From contig CM072156.1 in the NCBI GenBank assembly GCA_036850595.1, forward strand, positions 17,845,483 to 17,909,482: 64,000 nucleotides of DNA, written 5' to 3'. The notes beneath the pieces are model-generated. The model was not told the DNA's origin and made no database searches. It was given only the letters and a program-made list of their open reading frames with translations. The position numbers were made by a program, and so were the translations under genes. This document shows positions 46,301-58,300 of the stretch, piece by piece. Position 1 is the first letter of the stretch; the number at the start of each line of letters is the position of its first letter. This DNA is from Rhyacichthys aspro (taxonomy: Eukaryota > Chordata > Actinopteri > Gobiiformes > Rhyacichthyidae).

Positions 46301-49300
46301 TTTCATTTGCAAACACAGGACCGTTGCTCAGACAATAGTAGTGATTAAGCAGAATCATTAGGAGATGTACAGTATGTTCCGCTCCACACAACGAGCAGCT
46401 CTAAACGAAGTCTCCTTCCATCAATCAATATCCTTCCCCCACACAGCTCCCCTGCAGTCCGACCTCAGTGTGTGTGCAGCAGCCGAGAGCTTTATTGCCT
46501 GGTAACCACATCACATCCTCCATCTTCTTCTGTCATGGATACTGAGGCACAAATGATAGTGTCTGTAATTGTACGAATTACATGTGGGCTATTTTATTAA
46601 AGGTAAGTTGCCAGGCTTAGTTCTTTTGTCAGGAAATAAATGCTGCACAGTGCAAGAGCAACCTTGGCTTATCTCTGTTTAATTGGTCAAATAAAATGAT
46701 GTGCACAGTGTTGTATTTTAATATGGGTTTTTTTAGCTCAAATAATGGAAGGGGCTGATTTCATATCAGTTGGTTACAGCCTATCTGACCTGACAATGTA
46801 GGAGGCACTTTTCTAACCCAACCTTAGGCCTCAGTCATCTCGTACTAGGGTGTATTTAAAATCATAGTGTATTATTCACTATCTTTTGCCTCTGCAGCTG
46901 TGTCTTGAAAGACTCTGTCCATCCAGAGAAGCGTTGATACCTATAATTTCTTTTCCCTGCCTCGTCGACGTGCTCCGCGGTGCCACATTTAGTCCGACTG
47001 TCATTTCAAAAGCGCCTACTACCCCATCCACCTGTAACGAAGCCCGCTGAAGCCACAGAGCGGCGTTCGCTGTCCAAGCTTACTGCAAACACGCCTCTGC
47101 ACCGCACATAAACACACTCACACACACTCACACACGTGGCCCGGGTGACGTCAGCAGAGGGGATTTCCTTTTGCCGTACGAGAGCTTCAGACAGACACCA
47201 CAAATGCTGTGTCATTGAGCGGCTGCCACACACTTCAGCTCCCTCTATTTTCGATTCCCTCTTTTTCCCACTGTCTGTTTGTCTGTCTGACTGTTTCGAC
47301 CTGATCGGCTGTGTCTCACTTCAGACTGTGTGAACTTTCGCTGACTTTGTCGCGTCTTGCGTTGGTGGCTTCCAATCTCGCAGCCTCTTTCGCTCTTGCA
47401 TTACGTTTCTTAACCATTATAAGCGCAAAATGGTTTCTGTTTCAAGAGGACTTTATGAAAATTGATGTCGGCGGTTGCGTCTTGCAGCACTTGGATAAGC
47501 AACTCTTCTTCTGCTTTTGTCATAGCGTGCACTTTGGTACCAGGGATTTTTCTGCTATACTTATCCGCGTCATTGTCACCTCGTATTCACTTTCATTAAA
47601 AGGCTGCTTCTCCGTTTTAGTGCGCAGTGGAAAACCAGTTTGCACATTATATTTCTGCAGAATCGAAGCCTATTCTTTGTCTCCCAAGCTGTGACTCAGC
47701 ACATGGGTCTTTGCTGTGTAACCGTGCCTTCTGCCTGTCACTTCGTTGGCCTGGGAGGTGACTCAGTGACTCAATGGGTGTGTATGTGTGTGTTTTCGCA
47801 TGTGCAGTCCAGTCCAGTTATTGCAGGCAGCCCTGCACAGATGGTGCACAGTGATACCACATACCAGAGGCATTGTTTAGGGAAGGCGAGTTGGAGGAGA
47901 TAATTGACAGCCATAGAGACAACCCATCCCCCCTCCACTCAAACGCAATCTCTTGGCCAACCATGTCTCTTTGTACGTCAATGCACAAACACACACACAC
48001 ACGGTCAAAGATCCCCTCTGCTCTTCCAGCGTTTCTTTTAATGCTTTAACCTACACCAATGTGCGTTTCTATATTTCAACACCCTCAGTTGCTCTCCTTG
48101 AATTTCACCCTAGCAGCAGAGCCAGGCGAGCCTCCTGATTGGTGGACACGGTGCCTTTGTGTGCTATCTCTAGCGTGACGTCTCTCTCCGACGAGGTCTG
48201 TGAGTGTGTATGTGTACATGTATGTTTAAAGAGACGGGGGAGGGGTAAAGAGGGCTTTCACACACACACACACACACATACATAGGAAAAAATACACAGA
48301 AGAGGAAGAGATCGCAGAGAGAGAGAAGTGGCTCTTGGTTGAATGTGTGTGTGGTAGCCCTATTGGCATACGAGCAAGAGCACGGAGGAGGAGGAGGGGG
48401 AGTCGAGCGAGATAGAGCGACACAGAGAGAGGGAAGGAGAGAGGGAGGGAGAGAGGGGGAACGTGCGTACTAGGGCTCGTGTAAAACCCGATTAAAAACA
48501 CAAGATGGCTTCCTGAATGGGCTGCTGGAGTACAGACAAGAGAACGAGTGAGGGAGAAGGACTGTCGAGAGAGACATTTGGAGGAATAGTGGCGGAGACA
48601 AGAGAGAGAAAGCCGGGACTCCGCTGATGGGGATTTGGCCACCGCACGGAGGAGTACAAACCGAGGCAGCGCACAAGCTCGCAGGGTAAATATTCCAGAC
48701 TATTTTAGGATGGAGAAGTGGGTTGGAGTGGGGTGAGATGAGGTTGGCGGGACTCACGGCGGCAGCGCTGATTAAGGAGGGAGGGGGGCTCGAGACAACA
48801 CACATTTAACATTGAGGCAGCCGGGTGAGGAGGGAGGGGGGCACGTTGTTCCAAATATACCATTGTTTTAAAGGCTTTGATGATTCACATATTCACTGTC
48901 ACTGCTGCAGTAATCTGATTGTCAAACATTGTACGCTCCATCTGAAGCAGCGTCAGCCTGGTCAGGATACATAGATTACATAATTTTGTCATAGAAAGTG
49001 AATCCTCGCCTTTTGCTCTTTTCTATTTCTCCATCCCATCAGTAGAGGGAAGTGCCGGCTCACTCTTTAAGCAGACAAATATACAAGGTGCTGTGCTTAT
49101 TTGAGTATTTCCGAGGGTGACAAAAATAGCAATACAATAACAATAAGTGCAATGTGTGGGATGTCACGCCGCTTCTGACTTCGAGTCGTCCTGTCATCAT
49201 CTGTGGTGCTCTCTGAACAGGCCCTTGTCGCATTATTTTCATTGATTGTTATTCTCTCTCTCCCTCCCTTTTCTCTCTCTCACACTATGTTCTCCTCACC

Positions 49301-52300
49301 CCCTCCTTCCCCGTACTCTGTCGAACCGCTGCAAAGGTGGAATATCCTGAAGACAACAGTCAAGTCTGCTTGGGCGACACTCATCTGACAGCAGAGGTAA
49401 GAGAGAGGGCACTGGGTCAGTTGATTTTTTACTGAAAGTTTTTATCTGTGCATCCATTTTATTGAGATCTTAGTCTGTCAGCAACCGGTTTGTATATATG
49501 TTTGTAGTTGTTCCTATCTGTGCTTTCTTGTTTGATGGTTTGTATTCCAGTCTTGGTACTATCCACATATCCTGTGAGAAAAAACTCATGTCTTTAAACG
49601 ACATTTCAATATTTGCTCTTCGGCGAGCGCTGGAGTTCTTATGTAACCGTGATAGCGTAGCGGGTCAAACTGCAGTTAAATTAGACTCCCTTAAAGCCAG
49701 CGAGTTGTCTTACTTTGCCTGACTGTCTTAGAACATCTATTTGAGCTTTTATCTCCCCGCGCCGCCATGAGTTGAGCGGCTCAGTGATGAAGTGGCGGCA
49801 TCCCTGGTTTAAAGCGTCCCACGCTGCCCGCTGATTGGTGCCAGAGCCAGCCATGTGTAGATACAAGAGACCAGCGAGGGGAGGAGGAGCGGGAGGGAGG
49901 AACCATACGCTCTGGCTCAGGAGCCGGGGGCCGTCCTTCATCCGCTAGGTTCTGGAGTCAAATGAGGTAAAGGGAGTAAAAGTTAGTGGGTCACGCATGC
50001 GTACGTGTTTGATTGTCGGCGTAGTAACCTGTAGCGCGTGCCACTCAGGGCTGCTGTTCCACAACTTGCCGAGTCGAGGCACGCGCTTGTGTTTATGTGG
50101 AAAGAAAGTTTGAGCGGCAAGCCTTTTAATAGTGTTAATAGCAAGAAACAAGCTTCTGTCTTGGTTTGGTTTGGAGAATCTAATCTAAAAAGAATGGGGT
50201 AATGTGTATGTAAGTTTGAGTAAGATATAATTAGAGGCCTGTTGTCTTGTGTCAGTAGACTCAGCATAGTTTGTTGCACTGACCTCTAATCCCAGTCCAT
50301 ATGTGCATTGTGTCCTATGTAAAAGGTATAACGATGGCCATCTGTTTGTCAGTGAAAGAAGAGCTTACAGTTAGTGAGAAAACATCTGATTGTATTGTTG
50401 GGGTTTGTTGTTAATGGTTGTTGACGCTATTCTTGTCTTCAAGTGTTTTGTTGTCAAAGGTGACACTAACACTGTTTACGAGAAATGGTAAATTCTATTA
50501 AGAGTTTAAGGATGAGCAGGAAAGATGAAGAGTTTAAGTACAATTTATTACAGCATTGTTCATGTGCCTCATGTCAAGAAGCACTTTTGATTTCTTTTAA
50601 CAATCTTTTTTGCATCACTTTCTTTGTTCCTCAGGAACAAAACCAATGTTACCACACGTTACAAGACAGACAGACTACACAAGCGTGATTTTTTTTTCCA
50701 CGCCCATACACAGGATTTCCTTTCAACACAGGCTTGCTTTCACAGAATAAAGCAGCATCAGAGGTATCAAAAGCAGATCAAAAACAGTGTTGGCTGAGCG
50801 TGTGATGGCAGATGGAATGTTTGTTCATCATATGTTTAGCTTCGCGTGGAATCCCCGGCCTCGTACGCAAAGGGTTAACACTGACCTAGTTTCCGTGGCA
50901 ACATTGCATGTCTGATGACATCATGCTTTAATTTTAGCCCAAGTCCGGCATCCAAGGTTGTCACATGACCTACTAACCGGCACCACGTGCGTGTGTAGTG
51001 GTTTGGTATATACCGGAGCGCAGGAAGTGGAGGGTTTGACATCATCTCTGCGAAGAAGTGTTGCTTTCGGTCTGTTTAGTGCTCTCTATAAGGTTTCCAT
51101 TCACTCAGCGCTCAACTGTGGTTGGGTGATTATACAGTCTCGTAATGGTTAAAAATGGAAAATAATTTGTCTCAGTATTTCCTATATGTCATCTATGAAA
51201 TGTATGAAGACTCAAAAACTCACATGATACTAACAATGCCATTGTAATACTGACATTTTAAAGTGAAAAGACTGACTGAGCAGTGTAAAGTAAATTTTAG
51301 TCTGAAATGTCAGACCTATTTGTGGAGGCACCCCTGGCAGATCTGGTTGAGCACACACCCAGCACGCGGGAGACCCGGGCTCAAGTCTCGGCCCGATGTC
51401 ATTCCCCACTCTCTTTCACCCCATTTCTTGTCCAGCTAATATCACACTATCTAAAGGCCAAAAAAGGCCAAAAAAAAAAATTATAATCTTAATCTACGTT
51501 TATAAAACTAATCTGGGGTATGATTTGTGTGTTACCTACATAAGGGCACACATTTTAGCTATCATTATAGCATAGTGATGGAGAGAAACTAAATTAACAA
51601 TGGTACAAACTCAGAAATGTCCACCAGTGCCAGGCAACAGTTATCTTATCTTTAATATGAATTTAAGTATAGCCTTGTTATACAGCTTTACAGTATACAT
51701 TCAACATACATTTCCAGGTATAAATCTTAGCTAGCACTAATTGTTTCAGCTGTGTTTTTATGGTACACTTTGGTTGAATGAAAGGTCTCTGTAATGTGAA
51801 AAGTACATTTTGTACAGTGACTTAATGAAGCAATACTACTTCTGTTTAAAGTCATGGGAGTTTGTCAGTCGCCCGGTGCCGCAGTTAATAAAAAATGAAT
51901 GGGAAGGGAAAGGGGAGGAGTCCTCAGCTGTTGCTTGAGCCCTTTAACTCTCGCCTCTCTGGCTGCTGCTCTGCTGCTCCCACTGGGCACACACTCACTG
52001 TATACAATCCTGAATCCCACCGCTGCCCGACTCTGCCAGATTTTATGTAACGCAGCGCCACAGCTGTTTGAGCTTTCATCGCTCGCTCCACTTAAACACA
52101 CATAAAAGTATCCATCAAGTATCAAATGGGAACTACTGTTCAAAGTAGTATATAGACTTGATGATAATAATTACAAGTATTCTTGATTAAATAACAGACA
52201 ACCTGTCATATTCTGCCTTCTCTCTGTTATTTTAAAGTGCATGGCTGTATAGTGCACAGTGCAGTACCGAGTGAACAGTGCAGCACTGTCCCTTTAAGCC

Positions 52301-55300
52301 CGGCTACGCCTGACTGGAACATATGGGAAGCTAATCTTAGCCCTAGTCCTGAGAGAAACAAGGCTGGCAACCAGCCACTGTGAGGGCTGAGGAAGGTTTG
52401 TTCTTTGCTCTCAAAAAAGAACAGAATTTATGAATCCTGTAATGTTATCCTAAAGATGTAGCACCTTAGCATTCAAACTGTCACCTGCAGAAGCCCATCT
52501 GATGTTCACTGTTTCACCACTTGGGACACAATGCTCTGGCAGGTGGAAGTACATTATGTTCATTTTCCAGCAGTGTACAGGATCACTCATTTACAGACTT
52601 TTAGGGCTGCCCAGTATATCACAATGCATCTGCATTATGGATCAGCTTACACATAACAAAAGAATGTTTGAATCCCAATCATTTTTGATATGTTGTTCTA
52701 CTTGAACACAAAGCAGGCAGACATTGACATAGTATATTTTTCTAGATTAGTTTAAAAACATTTATTTTCCTAAAGGAAAGATGAAATACCAGACTTTACA
52801 ATATTAATCTACAAAATTGCCTTATTTTGCTATATATAGTCCAGTGTCCTGTTTAAAAAATTGTTATTGCCTTTTTTCTTTAATATCCTAAAATCTAAGC
52901 ACAAAGAGCTGCCTTTTAAAAACAAAGCCTCCCTTTTCCTCCTCCTCCTCTCGTCATTATTTTTTGGCAGCTCCACCCTTCAGCCCCCACCCAGCACCAC
53001 CTTTCATTTTCTCCTCTCCTCCCTCCACAGCCAGTCCTTCTCCTCGTTTTCTTTGTGAGGAGTGCTTAGGGGTTGGGGTGCGGGGGGGTCAGACCTTACC
53101 CAGCTGGGACGTTCGTGCTGACTTGCACGTGCCGAATGTCAGGAGCTATGACTCAGACTGGATACCCTACACTGTGTATGTACTCCCTTTCACACCCAAA
53201 CACACCCTGAACCTAATACCGTCTGGCCTGGGAGCAGGTTTGGGCGGGAGTGGGACCTGGACTAAGATACTAAGAGAAAACAAGGTGATTACTGGGATAT
53301 CAGCATTATGTTAACATATGATTAATTTATTCCCGAGTGCAAAATCAAGTTTATGCAATATACAATTAATTTTGAACACACGGCTTTATTCACTCTGAGC
53401 TACTGCTTTGGGTTATAGCATTATATAAAGGAAACTGCAAAAATGTACAGAAAGTTAGTCAAATGAGTAGCTTTCCTCAAATTAGTTCAATTCAATTTTG
53501 TTTATACATACCATTACCATAAGAGCAGTTGCCTTAAAGAGATTTACAGTGACAACCAACAATAAATTATATATAAATAAATACAAGTAATATAAAGAAT
53601 ACCCTCAAATTCATTTTGATGGTTTCTCTTATTAAGACACAAAGTTCCAGGTTTGATAGATACTTCACTATATAACTCTGACACTATATAACTCTGAGTG
53701 CTTGTTACCTTCTTTTGCCAGGGCAAAACAAATTTACATTACAGCTTCAATATAAGAGATATTTTTCGAAAGATTATAGTCCCATGTGAGCTTGCAGCAG
53801 CATTTGTTTCCTTGAGTCCTTATATAGTATAAAAGACAGTGTTGCTTTTACAAATATCTAATCTGTAATCATTAATAGCATATTTACATTTGCATGAGAG
53901 CTAAAACAATCCTTTATATTGCTTAACCATAATTGATTTTCTGAAAGAAATGAGTGTCTGTGCAGCTTTGTAGCCCCTCATGTCCCACCCACCAATAAAC
54001 CCAGTGACCCTGACTGAACAATCCAATACTGTATGCACAGAGCATGTGCTCATGTGCAAACAGAGAGAGAAGGGAAAAGAAGTAGCTATGGCTCATTGGT
54101 TAGCTTGAATACATTTGCAAGAGTTCCTAGTGTTTAAGTGAATTTTGAATGTGCAATGTGGGGACAGGCTTGAGCACATGAGGCAGAAAGTGAATGTAGG
54201 AGGAAGAGAGCGGTGGGGGGTGGGAGCGAGGCAGATCAGATGACCTTGATGCCATTAGACCGCAGGACGATGTAGGTCGCAGTGGGGGTGTGCGCAGGCA
54301 GTCAGCTGACAGGAAAATGTGGGGGAGGGTCCGGCCGACTAATATCATGACTGGGATGCTCGCTGTCATGTGCGATGTGAGGTGGTTAAAAGTAGACAGT
54401 TTAACAGTATTTTTCACCTTTAGTTGTCCTTTGGATTTGCTTTATTATGCCTCATCAAAAAGTCTGTGTTTTGTGATACATTGTTCAAAGTACAGCTAAA
54501 GGGACACATTTATTAAATGAGACAAGGTCAAAATTTAGTTTCTCTAAGATAGAGAGGAAACAGACAGTTAAATGTCATGACCTGTTTGGACATTACAGAA
54601 TTACTGCAAGTTGTGGTACTGTGTGTCTAATGTTTGACTTTTGCATTGAAGTTTCCTTTTTCTTTGTGAGTGACGTTACTGCTCTTTATCATGTGACTCC
54701 TGTAATGGTTTATAGATGCAACATTGATTTACAAGACCTTTTTATGTTAGACCATACCAATAAAACACTTGTTATTAAACAATTTCTAAAATATGTGATT
54801 CATTCATGACCCCACACTATAAATGACTAGTAAGAGCATAACATTTATGAGAAGTTTTTGTCATAAAGATGCAGATGACTCAGGCTTAGTCATATACAAG
54901 CAAAACACCACACACGCAGTGCTGAGGATGGACTTCTGTTGTCAGTCATCCCTCCTACTACCAGGACCTTAAGCTGTGCTGCTGGGAAACTGAAAACTGT
55001 GAGCTGAAATGGAAGTCAAGAAAGTGAACGTTAGTAGAGGGCGTAAAACGGTTCATTTCGATGAAAATGTGGCACGTTTTTAAGCTAAGGTGATCACCGT
55101 GAGGACTGATCAGACTTTTCATCTGTAAATGCCGGGCTACAGGTGTACAGTAAGTGTGGCTACTTCAACTTCTTAGTCATCTCTTCAGTTCTCCTTTATG
55201 AGAAACGGGTTAGAAAATTGGTTGTTCGTTTTTTGAGTTCCTCATGTGTCAAATTATTGACCGTCAAGTTTAGGCTACAGGTTCTTTACAAGTCTTTTCA

Positions 55301-58300
55301 GTTACAAGGTTGTGGTAAAGGTGAGAGGCTTTTAATAGCTTTTTTACTCAATAATGATACATAGATAAGTAATAATTACATCTTGGAATAATACAGTATA
55401 TTACCTAATCATCAGTGTGTGTTTTTTTGAGTGTGCACTTGTTACTTTTCAGGAACCTATGACAAAACGTAATGCTTGATTTAACCTCATCAAAAAATAT
55501 GTTTGTGAGTTATTTCTTTCAAATCAGAATCTTACTGAAAGACTTACTAATTCTGTTGTTTGACGTTTGCTTGCTTCCACTTTAGTTTATTTTTTACGTG
55601 GCAGTAGACAGTGGTTATGTTTTGAATCAGTTCATAAAGACTGGCTGCAAGTTTAGTTCCTGGTTTTAGCCTGTATTCCCCCTAAAGTCTAACTGCGAGA
55701 GAACGAAGAACTGTGCCTGAAGAGCATGTGATTCGTGGGTTAAGTCACGTCTCGAGCCTAAATGCTGTGCGGGGGAGTGCTCATCAGCAGAGTGAAAGTG
55801 CACCTTTTTGAGTGTTGTCGTTGTGTGATGTTGGTGAAAGTAGACAGTGGGCATGTGTCAAGTCAGTGCCCACCCAGCGGCAGAGGCGTGCATCCTGGTG
55901 GGAGACACGACAATGACGAAACAACTACGCCATCTCCACACGTTTCCCACCTCTCTTACTCACTGCTCTTCCTCTTACTCATTGGCCGACGCCGATCATG
56001 TGACCTAATGCTCTGTTTCTTCCCTGCTTCCTTTAAACAGCTAAGGCTGCACTGTGTTTCTCTTTGCGATGGACTCTTTCTGAATCAGTGTGCGTATATA
56101 CAAATATGGGTTGCCAAAGACGCAGACAGTATGCAATTTATAACGACAGAAAGGAATGGCAATGAAATGAGCTGTTGTTGCAGTGGAAGCGGCTCAGAAA
56201 ACAAAACAGAGAGACATATCGGGAGAGGGACGCAGGACAGATTGAGAAAATGAGACCAGGAGAAATGCAGAAAGCGGCAGTGAGAGAAGCTCGGAAAGGC
56301 TACTGAAGTTAATCCAGCCATAGTGATGTTTAGCTGGCACATGCCCTGTAACATAAGAGAATAACACTACGCAGAAGCGGAGAGTGAAGACAGCCATGTT
56401 AGTGCTCCAAAACTCCACAGAGGAACAAGGCCGATCATCCAGGCGAGAGGAGTGTTGTCCATTGATGATCTGATGATGGTGAGGATGACTGTGGCACCAG
56501 GGCAGGCGAATGGTAAGGGACAGTTTTATTGCAGAAAATGGTATGGGATGTTGAATCTAACAAATGACAATTCAGAAAACTAGCGGTTGCTAGTACGTAC
56601 GCTCTACGTAGCGAACTGCCAATCCTCAAATGAATGAGTCAGTGAAAATAAATCAGCGGTGATGTCTCTGTGCTTGATTTTGTCATCATCTTGCTTCTCT
56701 TGACTGAAAATCCAATTACATAATCATTCTTTTCAATAAGTGAATACACACAGAACACGCATATTATCTGAAACCTAGCTTCCTGACGCTGATTACTCCA
56801 GCTTGTTTGGTGTTATATGGGTCTTGGAGGAAGAGTGAGAGAGAAGCATTGCTCGGCTTTAGCTCTGACTGTTCTCTTTCCACTGAAGGACCTTCTACAG
56901 GAGGAAACATGATACATGAATAAGGACAATGAAATGGAGAACCATTAACCACTGCGACTTCTCTTTCGGCCCAGGACTGTACCGAAAAAAGACACTCAAA
57001 CCTGAACAACATAGATCAAAGCTCCTGGAAGGAAAAGCCGTATATAGATGACATTAACACTTAATGTTGCTATTTCCTTACGCCGCTTTCCTCTTCCTGT
57101 TGATGTCAGTGGAGTCTGGCAGTCGCTCAGCGGTCACTCTATTCACCTCAGCCCTGAAAGCAGAAAATGCCCAATCATGGAAAAAAATTAACATGACACT
57201 GGATTATAAGTAGCCTAATCTGAGGAGTGTTGAAGGGTGTGCGTTGAAACAGAGAGGGTTTGTCATTGGGTTGAGACACTGCCGCAATGTGCTGTTTCCT
57301 AGGCTGCCACTGCTCGATGGTTCCCCACAGCTCACTGCACACTCCGCCATTCCATCGTACGTGCCCGCCGCGGCTCAGATAATGGCCTCTCGCTTTGCGC
57401 ACACACACAGGAGAGAGAGCAGAGGAGACAGAGGGAGAGGCTGCAACGAGAGGGAGGAGAGAGAGACACAGAGGAGGGGGGGCCCAGAAAACGCCGACTG
57501 CATGTGTAGCCGACAGAAAGAAAGAGGATATTGAACGAGGGAAGGGAGGAGCAGACAGATAATGAGAAAAGACCGAGCAGAAAGCCGTAAGAAAACGCAA
57601 AGAGAATGAGAAACGCGTGTGCCGTACAAGGGGGGAGGTGTGTTTGCGTGCGGCTGGTTGCGACTGCATGCGTGTGTATCTCAAAGCTCGGTCTGTGTGT
57701 GAACAGCACAGACCAGAAGCTATAGGAAGAAATACAACCCATCAAGGCAAGGCTGCTGTGGGACCTCTTTACCGGCAAGCTATTCACATGCTCCTTACTC
57801 TTCTCTGCTTTCTCTGGACGTTTGGGATCATGTAAGTATGCATCAATGTCTAGCCAATGAGCTTTAAACCGGCTTTATATTGTCACACTCCTCGCTCAAG
57901 CCGCAAAGGAAGGAGTGAAGGGGGGTGGGAGAGAAGGGGGGCGAGCAGGAGGACTGGGGCTGTTGTGTATTTGGGATTTAGGTTCAGCTGTCTACACATG
58001 AGCTGGGTTTAACCCACTCTCTGCCAACACACGCTAGCTGCAGTTGGTCCTTTTAACAAATATGAGTGTTGTCAGTGCTGGACATCTCTTGTCAGCTTTC
58101 ATATCTGTGAGGATATCTAGTTTAAAGGGCAGCCAGTCTGGTCTGCCTGGTTCAGCAAGATCTGTTTTATCGGTTTGGATGCAACTTGTATCAAGAAAGT
58201 ACAAATGCTTGTCTGTGTTTGACATTGTGAAAGACATGGATAAATGGTACGGCTCTGTTATAGTGTAAATATTAGCACGTGGTTGGTTATGTCTTGAATC

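Larger units (their letters stand above)
50110..57050 (+). other. tet3: tet3 long intron, middle part
   Basis: This stretch is mostly AT-rich intron. It contains the SINE at 51325 and the repeat fragments at 52600 and 53485, plus scattered CpG-containing patches (about 50830-51080, 51880-52060, 55700-55960). I recognise no gene on either strand. The open frames at 55762-56253 and 52861-53314 have no domain or splice support. Confidence 0.5.

Noticed and set aside
48226..48805. Minus-strand Ser/Leu/Pro-rich frames around 48.5 kb
   Set aside because: They are complementary to the purine-rich GA tract of the candidate tet3 promoter. The composition explains the lack of stops.
55762..56253. 163-codon frame in the tet3 intron
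   Set aside because: Low-complexity and frame-chance composition, no domain, no splice or promoter evidence.
57175..57787. Minus-strand frames of 151-169 codons
   Set aside because: Again complementary to GA-rich sequence, with no recognisable domain.
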